From assembly GCA_022510705.1 (NCBI GenBank), contig JAFLSX010000013.1, forward strand, positions 1 through 46,917: a stretch of 46,917 nt of DNA, given 5' to 3'. Shown here piece by piece: positions 1-6,976 of the stretch. Position numbers and translations under genes: made by a program. Source of the DNA: Lachnospiraceae bacterium (GTDB taxonomy: Bacteria > Bacillota > Clostridia > Lachnospirales > Lachnospiraceae). Under the pieces are notes generated by a model. The model did no database searches, was not told the origin of the DNA, and saw only the letters and a list, made by a program, of their open reading frames with translations. Position 1 is the first letter of the stretch. Every line of letters starts with the position of its first letter.

Positions 1-735
1 GGCGTAGGAAAGACCACAACATCTATTAATTTATCCGCTTCTCTTGCAGAAAAAGGGAAAAAGGTTTTGGTGATTGATACGGATCCTCAGGGAAATACTA
101 CCAGTGGTTTTGGCGTAGACAAGAATGAACTGGACACTACTATTTACGATTTGATGCTGGGAGAAAGTTCTATTGCAGATTGTATTCTGAAGGATGTTAT
201 AAAGAACGTGGACATTCTTCCTTCCAATGTCAATTTAGCAGCAACAGAAATAGAACTGATCGGAGTGGACAAAAAAGAATATATATTGAAGAATGAAGTG
301 GATTGGATTAAAGATCAATATGATTTTATTATCATTGACTGTCCTCCTTCTCTGAATGCTTTGACAATAAATGCACTTACTACTGCAAATACAGTTCTGG
401 TGCCAATCCAGTGTGAGTACTATGCGTTGGAGGGATTGAGCCAGTTGATACATACAGTGAATCTGGTTAAGGAGCGTCTAAATCCTGAATTGGATATGGA
501 AGGTGTAGTCTTTACCATGTATGACTCCAGAACAAATTTATCTATGCAAGTGGTGGATAATGTAAAGAGCCATTTAAAACAGACTGTCTATGAGACCATG
601 ATTCCCAGAAATATCAGACTTGCAGAGGCACCCAGTTATGGAATCCCAATCCATATGTACGATCCAAAATCGGCAGGAGCGGAAGCTTATATGAAACTGG
701 CGGATGAAGTAATCAAACACAATAATGTTAAGTAA
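1..735 (+). CDS. parA: ParA/Soj chromosome-partitioning ATPase (5' partial)
   Basis: The reading frame is open from the first base of the window and starts inside the deviant Walker A motif (GVGKTT), so only about ten N-terminal residues are missing. The Walker A' segment (DTDPQGN) and the Walker B-like segment (IIIDCPPSL) are both present. Members of this family (Soj/ParA, MinD superfamily) bind ATP, dimerise on DNA and work with ParB in origin segregation and, in spore formers, in control of initiation and sporulation. The 244 residues seen fit the usual length of about 250. parB follows 17 bases downstream in the same operon. The true start lies outside the window. Confidence 0.95.
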   Translation, partial: GVGKTTTSINLSASLAEKGKKVLVIDTDPQGNTTSGFGVDKNELDTTIYDLMLGESSIADCILKDVIKNVDILPSNVNLAATEIELIGVDKKEYILKNEVDWIKDQYDFIIIDCPPSLNALTINALTTANTVLVPIQCEYYALEGLSQLIHTVNLVKERLNPELDMEGVVFTMYDSRTNLSMQVVDNVKSHLKQTVYETMIPRNIRLAEAPSYGIPIHMYDPKSAGAEAYMKLADEVIKHNNVK

Positions 736-752
736 AAGGAGAAGGGTAGGTT

Positions 753-1646
753 ATGGCAGCAAGAGGATTAGGTAAAGGATTGGGTAAGGGATTAGATGCA
801 TTGATTCCTCCCAGCACAGGAGAAGGTAAGAAGGACAAGCCCGAGGTGGAAAAAACAGCCGAACAGGGCAATGAGGTCATGGTAAAAATCACAAAGGTGG
901 AGCCCAACAGAGAACAGCCCAGAAAGAATTTTGATGAAGATGCACTGCTGGAACTGTCGGATTCTATTAAACAATTTGGCGTGATTCAGCCCATTGTTGT
1001 ACAGGATAGAAAAGATCATTACGAGATTATTGCCGGAGAGCGCAGGTGGCGTGCTGCAAAGATGGCAGGATTGAAGGAAGTGCCTGTTATCATAAAGAAT
1101 TATACCGAACAGGAAATTGTAGAGATTTCTCTGATTGAAAATATTCAGAGAGAGAATTTAAATCCTATTGAAGAGGCTCAAGCATATAAAAGGCTTCTCA
1201 CGGAGTTCAATTTAAAGCAGGATGAAGTAGCGGAGCGGGTATCTAAGAGCAGAACCGCGGTCACTAATTCCATGCGTCTGTTAAAACTCAGTGAAAATGT
1301 GCAGGAAATGGTCATTAATGATATGTTGAGTACAGGACATGCCAGAGCGCTTTTAGCGGTCGAGGATCCGGAAGAGCAGTATACCCTTGCGCAGAAAGTA
1401 TTCGATGAGAAGCTGAGCGTGCGGGAAGTTGAAAAGCTTGTGAAAAATCTGCATAAGCCGATAAAGCCGAAAAAGATGGATGACAAGACGCTGGAACTGA
1501 TTTATAAAGATATTGAAGAAAAGTTAAAGCAAGCACTGAGTACCAAGGTGGAAGTATCTTCCAAGGGAGAAGGGGCCGGTAAAATTGAAATTGAGTTTTA
1601 CAGCCATTCAGATTTGGACAGACTGATGGATATCTTAACAAAATAG
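753..1646 (+). CDS. parB: ParB/Spo0J chromosome-partitioning protein
   Basis: A 297-residue protein with a basic, Gly/Lys-rich N-terminus typical of chromosomal ParB, then the ParB CTPase box (GERRWRAAKMAG, about residues 96-107) and the ENIQRENLNPIEEA segment. The central helix-turn-helix (DEVAERVSKSRTAVTNSMRLL) would bind parS, and a C-terminal dimerisation domain follows. The family loads on parS sites near the origin as a CTP-dependent clamp and stimulates ParA. An AAGGAGAAGG ribosome site precedes the ATG. I did not find a clear parS 16-mer in this window. The pairing with parA leaves little doubt; the noc paralogue is the only alternative, and it is less likely directly behind soj. Confidence 0.95.
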   Translation: MAARGLGKGLGKGLDALIPPSTGEGKKDKPEVEKTAEQGNEVMVKITKVEPNREQPRKNFDEDALLELSDSIKQFGVIQPIVVQDRKDHYEIIAGERRWRAAKMAGLKEVPVIIKNYTEQEIVEISLIENIQRENLNPIEEAQAYKRLLTEFNLKQDEVAERVSKSRTAVTNSMRLLKLSENVQEMVINDMLSTGHARALLAVEDPEEQYTLAQKVFDEKLSVREVEKLVKNLHKPIKPKKMDDKTLELIYKDIEEKLKQALSTKVEVSSKGEGAGKIEIEFYSHSDLDRLMDILTK

Positions 1647-1665
1647 TAAAGGCAAAGGTGATATA

Positions 1666-2172
1666 GTGAGCGAAGTTTTTCATAATATGGGACTGGACGG
1701 ACTGGATATCGGCTACCTGTTTATTGGCATATTTGTGATTATTCTCATTTTAATCATATTGCTGGCGGTACAGATAAGAAAGACGAGCATCCTGAAAAAA
1801 AGACTGGACAAGTTTGTTCTGGGAAAAGACGGAAAAAGTCTGGAGAAGGATATTATCGGATTGTATGAAGATAATAAATTCTTAAAGATAAGTGTGGACA
1901 AGAATAAAAAAGATATCCGCACATTATATAAGAACATGGAAAGAACTTTCCAGAAAATCGGTATTGTGAAGTACGATGCATTTAAGCAAATGGGTGGACA
2001 ACTCAGTTTTTCATTGGCCCTGTTGGATGAGAACAATGACGGATTTATTTTGAATTCTGTACACAGTGCGGAGGGCTGCTATAGTTACACCAAGGAGATC
2101 AAAGGCGGTACATGTCAGATCTCATTGGGTGAGGAGGAGCAGGAAGCGTTATCTATAGCAATGGGAGAATAG
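1666..2172 (+). CDS. DUF4446 family membrane-anchored protein
   Basis: A 168-residue protein with a GTG start preceded by AAAGGCAAAGGTG. One N-terminal transmembrane helix (about residues 14-40) is followed by a short basic stretch and the segment GKDGKSLE, then a coiled region and the segment SFSLALLDENNDGFIL. These match the DUF4446 family of Firmicutes, which often sits beside parAB; its function is not known. The gene lies 19 bases after parB and 4 bases before the HD-GYP gene, so it is co-transcribed with both. From topology the bulk of the protein should be cytoplasmic. Confidence 0.85.
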   Translation: MSEVFHNMGLDGLDIGYLFIGIFVIILILIILLAVQIRKTSILKKRLDKFVLGKDGKSLEKDIIGLYEDNKFLKISVDKNKKDIRTLYKNMERTFQKIGIVKYDAFKQMGGQLSFSLALLDENNDGFILNSVHSAEGCYSYTKEIKGGTCQISLGEEEQEALSIAMGE

Positions 2173-2176
2173 AAAT

Positions 2177-3229
2177 ATGCGCAGCAAGACTTTGGATGAA
2201 CTGGAAGGAAATGAGATATTGGCAAAACCCATTATGGCGGAGGATTTCTGCATTATCTTGCCGGAAGGCGCTGTTTTAAAGCCCAGTTATATCAAAAAAC
2301 TGCGTGAATTAGAGATTCAAAAAGTATATATCAAAGAGGAAAGTGAAGAAGAAAGTGTCCTGATCTTGAAGACTGAGATGGAAAGCACAGTCAAAGAAAA
2401 GATAAAGGAAATCCTGGGACATCATACCTATCATCATAATGAAGAGTTGATGCAGCTGTGCGAAACAGCGGACAATATTATTGTTAGCATTGTGCAGGAG
2501 GACGAAGTTGCGGAGCAGGTATATGATATCAAGGAAAGAAGTGCAGATATCTATGAGCACTCCCTGAGTATCTGTACCATGGCAGTATTGACTGCTCTGA
2601 AGATGAATATGCCCCCAAATGTGATACATGATATCGGCGTGGGCTGCCTGCTTCATGATATAGGGCTGCGCTATCTCGCAATAGAATATACAGACCAAAA
2701 TCTTAGTATGCTTTCGGACGGGGATATGGCCGAGTTTAGAAAACATCCCGTCTACGGGTATTCCGCGTTAAAGGATGAGGGATGGATTTCAGATATCAGC
2801 AAGGGCATTATTCTTTATCACCATGAAAGGCTGGACGGCTCCGGGTACCCCCTGCGTGCATCCTCCCTGACGGAAGCAATTCAGATTGTGACCGTATGCG
2901 ATACATTCGACGAAATGATCTGTGGTATAGGCTGTGACAGAGTAAAAGTACACGAAGCGGTGGAATATTTAAAAACTTTTAAAAATATTAAATACGGTGC
3001 TACAATAGTAGATACCTTTTTAAAATTTATTGCGGTTTATCCCACCGGCAGCAGGGTGCTTACAAACGAGGGTGAGCTGGGAGTTGTGATCAGGCAGAAT
3101 AAGGAGTTTCCCGAACGTCCCGTTATCCGTATCTTAGCCGATAAGAAAGGCAGAAAGACAGAGCAGGAGATAATTAAAGATCTGGTAAAAATACATCATG
3201 TTTTCATAGAGAAGACATTGGATGATTAA
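2177..3229 (+). CDS. HD-GYP domain protein, putative cyclic-di-nucleotide phosphodiesterase
   Basis: A 350-residue protein. Residues 1 to about 55 resemble the N-terminal domain often placed before HD-GYP domains. The HD pair is at His160-Asp161 (LLHDIG) and the HD-GYP signature HHERLDGSGYP is at 215-225. HD-GYP proteins hydrolyse cyclic di-GMP or related dinucleotides using a metal centre. The usual Lys after HDxG is Leu here (HDIGL), while the GYP signature is intact, so activity is likely but not certain. There is no membrane segment. The gene starts 4 bases after the DUF4446 stop and ends 14 bases before serS, an unusual setting for a signalling enzyme. Confidence 0.85.
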   Translation: MRSKTLDELEGNEILAKPIMAEDFCIILPEGAVLKPSYIKKLRELEIQKVYIKEESEEESVLILKTEMESTVKEKIKEILGHHTYHHNEELMQLCETADNIIVSIVQEDEVAEQVYDIKERSADIYEHSLSICTMAVLTALKMNMPPNVIHDIGVGCLLHDIGLRYLAIEYTDQNLSMLSDGDMAEFRKHPVYGYSALKDEGWISDISKGIILYHHERLDGSGYPLRASSLTEAIQIVTVCDTFDEMICGIGCDRVKVHEAVEYLKTFKNIKYGATIVDTFLKFIAVYPTGSRVLTNEGELGVVIRQNKEFPERPVIRILADKKGRKTEQEIIKDLVKIHHVFIEKTLDD

Positions 3230-3243
3230 GGAGGCGTCTACTT

Positions 3244-4521
3244 ATGATAGACATTAAATTTTTGAGAGAAAACCCGGAAGTGGTAAAAGAGAACATCCGA
3301 AAGAAATTCCAAGAGGAAAAGCTGCCCCTGGTGGATGAAGTGATCGCACTGGATGCACAGAGCCGGAAAACCAAGCAGGAAGCGGATGAACTCCGGGCCA
3401 ATAAGAATAAGATTTCCAAAGAAATCGGCGCATTGATGGCGCAGGGCAAAAAGGACGAGGCAGAGGCTAAAAAAGCGGAAGTTGCCGCACAGTCCAAGCG
3501 TCTGGCGGAGCTGGAAGAAAAGGAGCCGGAGTATCAGGAAAAGATTACCAATATCATGATGCGGATCCCGCAGATCATCGATGACTCCGTTCCTATTGGA
3601 AAAGACGACAGTGAGAATGTGGAACTTACCAAATACGGCGAGCCTGCCGTACCGGATTTTGAAGTACCTTACCATGCGGATATCTTAGAAAAGATAAGCG
3701 GTCTGGATAAGGAGAGCGCGGGACGGACCAGCGGCAACGGTTTCTATTATTTAATGGGTGATGCAGCCAGAATTCATTCCGCCATGATCAGCTACGCCAG
3801 GGACTTCATGATCGGCAAAGGCTTTACCTATTGCATCCCGCCTTTCATGATCCGCAGCAGCGTTGTAAACGGCGTTATGAGCTTTGCGGAAATGGAAGCC
3901 ATGATGTATAAGATAGAAGGGGAGGATCTGTATCTCATCGGAACCTCCGAGCACTCCATGATCGGTAAGTTTAAAGGGCAGATCGTAAACGAAGCCTCTC
4001 TTCCCATCACCATGACCTCCTATTCCCCTTGTTTCAGAAAGGAAGTAGGCTCCCACGGTATAGAAGAAAGAGGTATTTACCGGGTACACCAGTTTGAAAA
4101 GCAGGAGATGGTTGTATTATGTAAACCGGAAGACTCCATGGACTGGTATAATAAAATGTGGAATTTTACCGTAGAATTTTTCAGAAGCCTGAATGTTCCC
4201 GTGCGCACACTGGAATGCTGCAGCGGCGACCTGGCGGATCTGAAGGTGAAGTCCTGCGATGTGGAAGCATGGAGTCCCCGACAGAAAAAATACTTTGAAG
4301 TCGGTTCCTGCTCCACTTTGGGAGATGCGCAGGCAAGACGTCTCGGTATTCGGACCAAAGGAGAAAACGGGACTTACTTCGTGCATACTTTAAATAATAC
4401 CGTACTCGCAAGCCCCAGAGGCCTGATCGCCTTTTTGGAGAACAATGTGAACGAAGACGGCAGCGTCAATATTCCCGAAGCGCTGCGCCCCTATATGGGC
4501 GGCCAGGAAAAAATCGGCTAA
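3244..4521 (+). CDS. serS: Seryl-tRNA synthetase
   Basis: A 425-residue class II aminoacyl-tRNA synthetase. The N-terminal long coiled-coil arm (about residues 28-100, rich in Lys/Glu/Ala heptads) recognises tRNA-Ser, followed by the catalytic domain. Motif 2 is CFRKEVGSHGIEERG and motif 3 is NNTVLASPRGLIAFLEN. The enzyme attaches serine to tRNA-Ser and supplies Ser-tRNA for selenocysteine where that is used. A strong TTAAGGAGGCG ribosome site precedes the ATG. The motif 2 loop differs from the Bacillus form (GSAGRDTRG) and looks more like the group with LNNT in motif 3. No T-box leader is present; the gene sits inside the parAB operon. Confidence 0.96.
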   Translation: MIDIKFLRENPEVVKENIRKKFQEEKLPLVDEVIALDAQSRKTKQEADELRANKNKISKEIGALMAQGKKDEAEAKKAEVAAQSKRLAELEEKEPEYQEKITNIMMRIPQIIDDSVPIGKDDSENVELTKYGEPAVPDFEVPYHADILEKISGLDKESAGRTSGNGFYYLMGDAARIHSAMISYARDFMIGKGFTYCIPPFMIRSSVVNGVMSFAEMEAMMYKIEGEDLYLIGTSEHSMIGKFKGQIVNEASLPITMTSYSPCFRKEVGSHGIEERGIYRVHQFEKQEMVVLCKPEDSMDWYNKMWNFTVEFFRSLNVPVRTLECCSGDLADLKVKSCDVEAWSPRQKKYFEVGSCSTLGDAQARRLGIRTKGENGTYFVHTLNNTVLASPRGLIAFLENNVNEDGSVNIPEALRPYMGGQEKIG

Positions 4522-4579
4522 ATCTGTCTTATATGAGAAATGAAGAAACATAAATATATCACGCTGGGAGGTGAAATCC

Positions 4580-5467
4580 TTGCATAAATATTTAAGAGCC
4601 ATTGGTTTTAGTAAATTTAACAGTAGAAACGAACTAAAAAGACTTCTGACCGACGTAGTGATAAATTCTGATTCACGGGCGTATACGACGGGACAGGACG
4701 ATATCATGCTGGGCGAATTTTGTAAGGATTTTGCCGAAAATATGGGAATCGCGGTCTGTGGCGAGTTCGATGAAGAAAACGATGACAAATTCATCTATGA
4801 TTACTACTATCCCTATCTGCGGGGTACCGGAGTCACCACTACGGAGGATGTGTCCGTAGAGCGCCATGCGGAAAAGGAGTCCTATGCGGGTGTCTGCGAC
4901 GATGTAAAGGTGGGTGTTTCCCTTATCTTTTATCTGCAGAATCGTATTCCCTATGTAAAAGCACAGGCCCAGCGGAGACTTCCCATCCGGGGGACCACGC
5001 TGACGCTGTCAGCCCTTTCCATCAAAGGGAATGTCATGCTTCCCATCAAGAAGGATGAATACCAGAAGAAAAAGAGCCAGAAAGAATCCCGCAACCGGAA
5101 CAACCTCATTGCGGCGGCGCGCAGGGGTGACGAGGAAGCGATTGAAACCCTGACGCTGGAAGATATGGATATGTATACCCTCATTTCCCGAAAGATCCAG
5201 AAAGAGGATGTATTCAGCTTGGTGGATACCTACTGCATGCCTTACGGTGTGGAGTGCGACCAGTATTCCATTCTGGGAGAGATCATGGAATGCCGGACCA
5301 TTAAAAACACATTGACCGGCGAAGAAATATACCACATGAGTATCTACTGCAATGAGCTGACATTTGACCTCTGTATCAATACCCGGGATCTTTACGGTGA
5401 GCCCCGTGTGGGCAGAAGATTCAAAGGAATCATCTGGCTTCAGGGATTCATTAATTTCCCCGAATAG
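4580..5467 (+). CDS. DUF3881-like protein of unknown function
   Basis: I take the TTG at 4580 as the start (MHKYLRAIGFS), giving 295 residues. The GTG at 4571 is in frame but lies inside the ribosome site GGGAGGTG, so it cannot easily serve as the start. The protein is soluble, with no signal peptide or membrane helix. The N-terminal segment HKYLRAIGFSK and the RAYTTGQDD stretch match my recollection of the DUF3881 family of Lachnospiraceae, whose role is unknown. A Lys/Arg/Asn-rich linker (about residues 164-178) separates two halves. It is probably the last gene of the parA-serS operon, 58 bases after serS; no terminator is visible before the tRNA promoter that follows its stop. Confidence 0.75.
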   Translation: MHKYLRAIGFSKFNSRNELKRLLTDVVINSDSRAYTTGQDDIMLGEFCKDFAENMGIAVCGEFDEENDDKFIYDYYYPYLRGTGVTTTEDVSVERHAEKESYAGVCDDVKVGVSLIFYLQNRIPYVKAQAQRRLPIRGTTLTLSALSIKGNVMLPIKKDEYQKKKSQKESRNRNNLIAAARRGDEEAIETLTLEDMDMYTLISRKIQKEDVFSLVDTYCMPYGVECDQYSILGEIMECRTIKNTLTGEEIYHMSIYCNELTFDLCINTRDLYGEPRVGRRFKGIIWLQGFINFPE

Positions 5468-5468
5468 A

Positions 5469-5497
5469 TTGACGATAATTTAAAATTTTGCTATAAT
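5469..5497 (+). promoter_or_regulatory. Sigma-A promoter of tRNA-Arg
   Basis: The -35 box TTGACG (5469-5474) and the perfect -10 box TATAAT (5492-5497) are separated by 17 bases. The tRNA begins 15 bases after the -10 box. This fits a strong, constitutive stable-RNA promoter. Confidence 0.8.
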
Positions 5498-5511
5498 CTG
5501 ATTCTGTAAAT

Positions 5512-5585
5512 GTCTCCGTAGCTCAGCAGGATAGAGCGTTCGCCTCCTAAGCGAAAGGCCGGGTGTTCGAATCACCTCGGGGACG
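5512..5585 (+). tRNA. tRNA-Arg (anticodon CCT)
   Basis: The cloverleaf folds by eye: acceptor GTCTCCG pairs with CGGGGAC, D arm GCTC/GAGC, anticodon stem TTCGC/GCGAA with loop CTCCTAA, T stem GGGTG/CACCT with loop TTCGAAT, discriminator G. The anticodon CCT reads AGG arginine codons. CCA is not encoded. It has its own promoter and is followed by a strong terminator. Confidence 0.95.
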
Positions 5586-5588
5586 GTA

Positions 5589-5630
5589 AAAGTGCCGGGA
5601 ACTTAGAGTTTCCGGCACTTTCCAATTCTT
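5589..5630. terminator. Bidirectional terminator between tRNA-Arg and aquaporin
   Basis: An inverted repeat, AAAGTGCCGG paired with CCGGCACTTT, extends inward to about 14 pairs with a small loop, and has T-rich flanks on both sides. It can stop the tRNA transcript on the + strand and the aquaporin transcript arriving from the - strand. Confidence 0.85.
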
Positions 5631-5656
5631 TTATTATCTTTATTGTTGGTAATACC

Positions 5657-6343
5657 TTATTGCTCAAGCGCTTTATAAATAAATGCGGCAAGTGCAGCAC
5701 CAACCAGCGGACCTACAATAAATACCCACAGGCACGCAATAGGAGCGCTGTTTCCGGAGATAGCGGCTACCACAGCCGGGCCGAAACTTCTGGCAGGATT
5801 TACGGATGTTCCCGTAAGGCCGATACCCAGAATATGTACCAGCGTCAGGGTAAAACCAATTACGATGCCGGCGAAAGAACCGTGATTTGCTTTCTTGGAC
5901 GTAACACCGAGAATGGTCATTACAAAAATGCACGTAAGCACAATCTCAACCAGAAGACCTGCAGCAACACTGCCGTTGACACCGGACAGACCGTTGGAGC
6001 CGAAGCCTCCGGTCATATCGGTCACTCCGCCGAGACCAAAAATCGCACCCAACACACCGGCACCGGTCAGAGCTCCCAAGCACTGGGCAATCACATAACC
6101 TACAAAATCCTTTATGTCCATGCCGCCGCTTAAGAGAACGCTCAGGGAAACTGCCGGGTTGATATGGCATCCGGAAATATTCCCTACACAATATGCCATT
6201 CCTACAATGACAAGGCCAAATGCCAGTGCAGTTAAAATATAACCGCTGCCTAATGCAGCGTCACACCCTACCAGCATAGCCGTTCCGCAGCCAAGAATGA
6301 CAAGCACCGCTGTTCCGATAAATTCCGCAATGTATTTTTTCAT
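5657..6343 (-). CDS. aqpZ: Water-selective aquaporin (MIP family)
   Basis: A 228-residue protein with six hydrophobic helices and the two half-helix NPA motifs at residues 62-64 and 182-184 (NPAVS and NPARS). The selectivity-filter positions read Phe42, His170, Thr179 and Arg185. This is the pattern of AqpZ-type water channels and not of glycerol facilitators, which carry Trp/Gly/Phe/Arg. It should sit in the cytoplasmic membrane and pass water. The ribosome site AGGAGG lies just before the ATG on the reverse strand. It is monocistronic and convergent with tRNA-Arg. No glycerol kinase gene is adjacent, which also argues for water over glycerol. Confidence 0.92.
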   Translation of the reverse strand: MKKYIAEFIGTAVLVILGCGTAMLVGCDAALGSGYILTALAFGLVIVGMAYCVGNISGCHINPAVSLSVLLSGGMDIKDFVGYVIAQCLGALTGAGVLGAIFGLGGVTDMTGGFGSNGLSGVNGSVAAGLLVEIVLTCIFVMTILGVTSKKANHGSFAGIVIGFTLTLVHILGIGLTGTSVNPARSFGPAVVAAISGNSAPIACLWVFIVGPLVGAALAAFIYKALEQ

Positions 6344-6500
6344 TGCATACCTCCTTAAAAATTTTTATAATAACTTGATTTTTAATACCGTTCCTACAGC
6401 TTCAATAACGCAATTCTTCCCTGCAATTTGAATATAATGATATTATAATATAAATTGTTAAAATCCACAATCCGAAACATAATGCAAAGGAGAAAACACT
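6344..6500. other. AT-rich divergent intergenic region
   Basis: This stretch separates the reverse-strand aquaporin from the forward small membrane protein and must hold both promoters. It has several TATAAT-like runs around 6430-6452, but I could not pick a convincing -35/-10 pair on either strand. No repeat or structured RNA is evident. Confidence 0.5.
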
Positions 6501-6869
6501 ATGGAAAAAAGAATTCTTGCTTATAGAAAATATATGGATGAACTATTAAAACAGCTGCAGGATGGGGAAATTGCGCCGGAGGAGGTCGAGAGGCTCAAAA
6601 AAGAACATATGACACAAGTGTCGTTCTTTCAACATGAGCGTCTGATACACCTGATCGTAACAGTAACTTTTGCAATTTTAGAAATGTTAGCACTTTTTTT
6701 ATTCATGCTCTGCCCGGGCATCGCGGTGTTCTGTCTGGTGGTCATTATACTAGTTCTATTGGTCCCCTATATTAGGCACTACTATATCTTGGAGAATGAG
6801 GTGCAAAAGATGTACAGACAGTATGATGCGCTATGTGAAAAACAGGGAAATAAGACGTTTTTTCTGTGA
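6501..6869 (+). CDS. Small two-helix membrane protein of unknown function
   Basis: A 122-residue protein. Residues 1 to about 45 are charged and helical (KYMDELLKQLQDGEIAPEEV), a pattern like a short coiled coil. Two transmembrane helices follow at about 48-70 and 72-91, then a charged helical tail. The ribosome site GCAAAGGAGAAA precedes the ATG. I do not recognise the family. It lies 107 bases upstream of the giant adhesin on the same strand, but that gene has its own likely promoter, so a functional link is only suggested. Both ends of the protein should be on the same side of the membrane. Confidence 0.7.
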   Translation: MEKRILAYRKYMDELLKQLQDGEIAPEEVERLKKEHMTQVSFFQHERLIHLIVTVTFAILEMLALFLFMLCPGIAVFCLVVIILVLLVPYIRHYYILENEVQKMYRQYDALCEKQGNKTFFL

Positions 6870-6888
6870 AAAAAGTCCCATTTTTTCG

Positions 6889-6916
6889 TTGTCAAATGCG
6901 GAAAATGTGGTATTAT
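6889..6916 (+). promoter_or_regulatory. Probable promoter of the giant adhesin gene
   Basis: TTGTCA (6889-6894) and TATTAT (6911-6916) are 16 bases apart. About 60 bases of leader follow before the AAAGGGG ribosome site and the ATG at 6977. The -10 region is AT-rich, so the exact box could shift by two bases. Confidence 0.5.
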
Positions 6917-6976
6917 ATTAATATAGGGAAACTGTCACTATTTATGTTGCAATTTATATAAAAGGGGTTATGCAAT

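Noticed and set aside
3200..3243. T-box leader before serS
   Set aside because: Only 14 bases separate serS from the upstream gene, with no specifier stem or terminator.
5660..6133. Forward frame of 157 codons opposite the aquaporin
   Set aside because: The aquaporin on the reverse strand has both NPA motifs and a ribosome site; the forward frame has neither.
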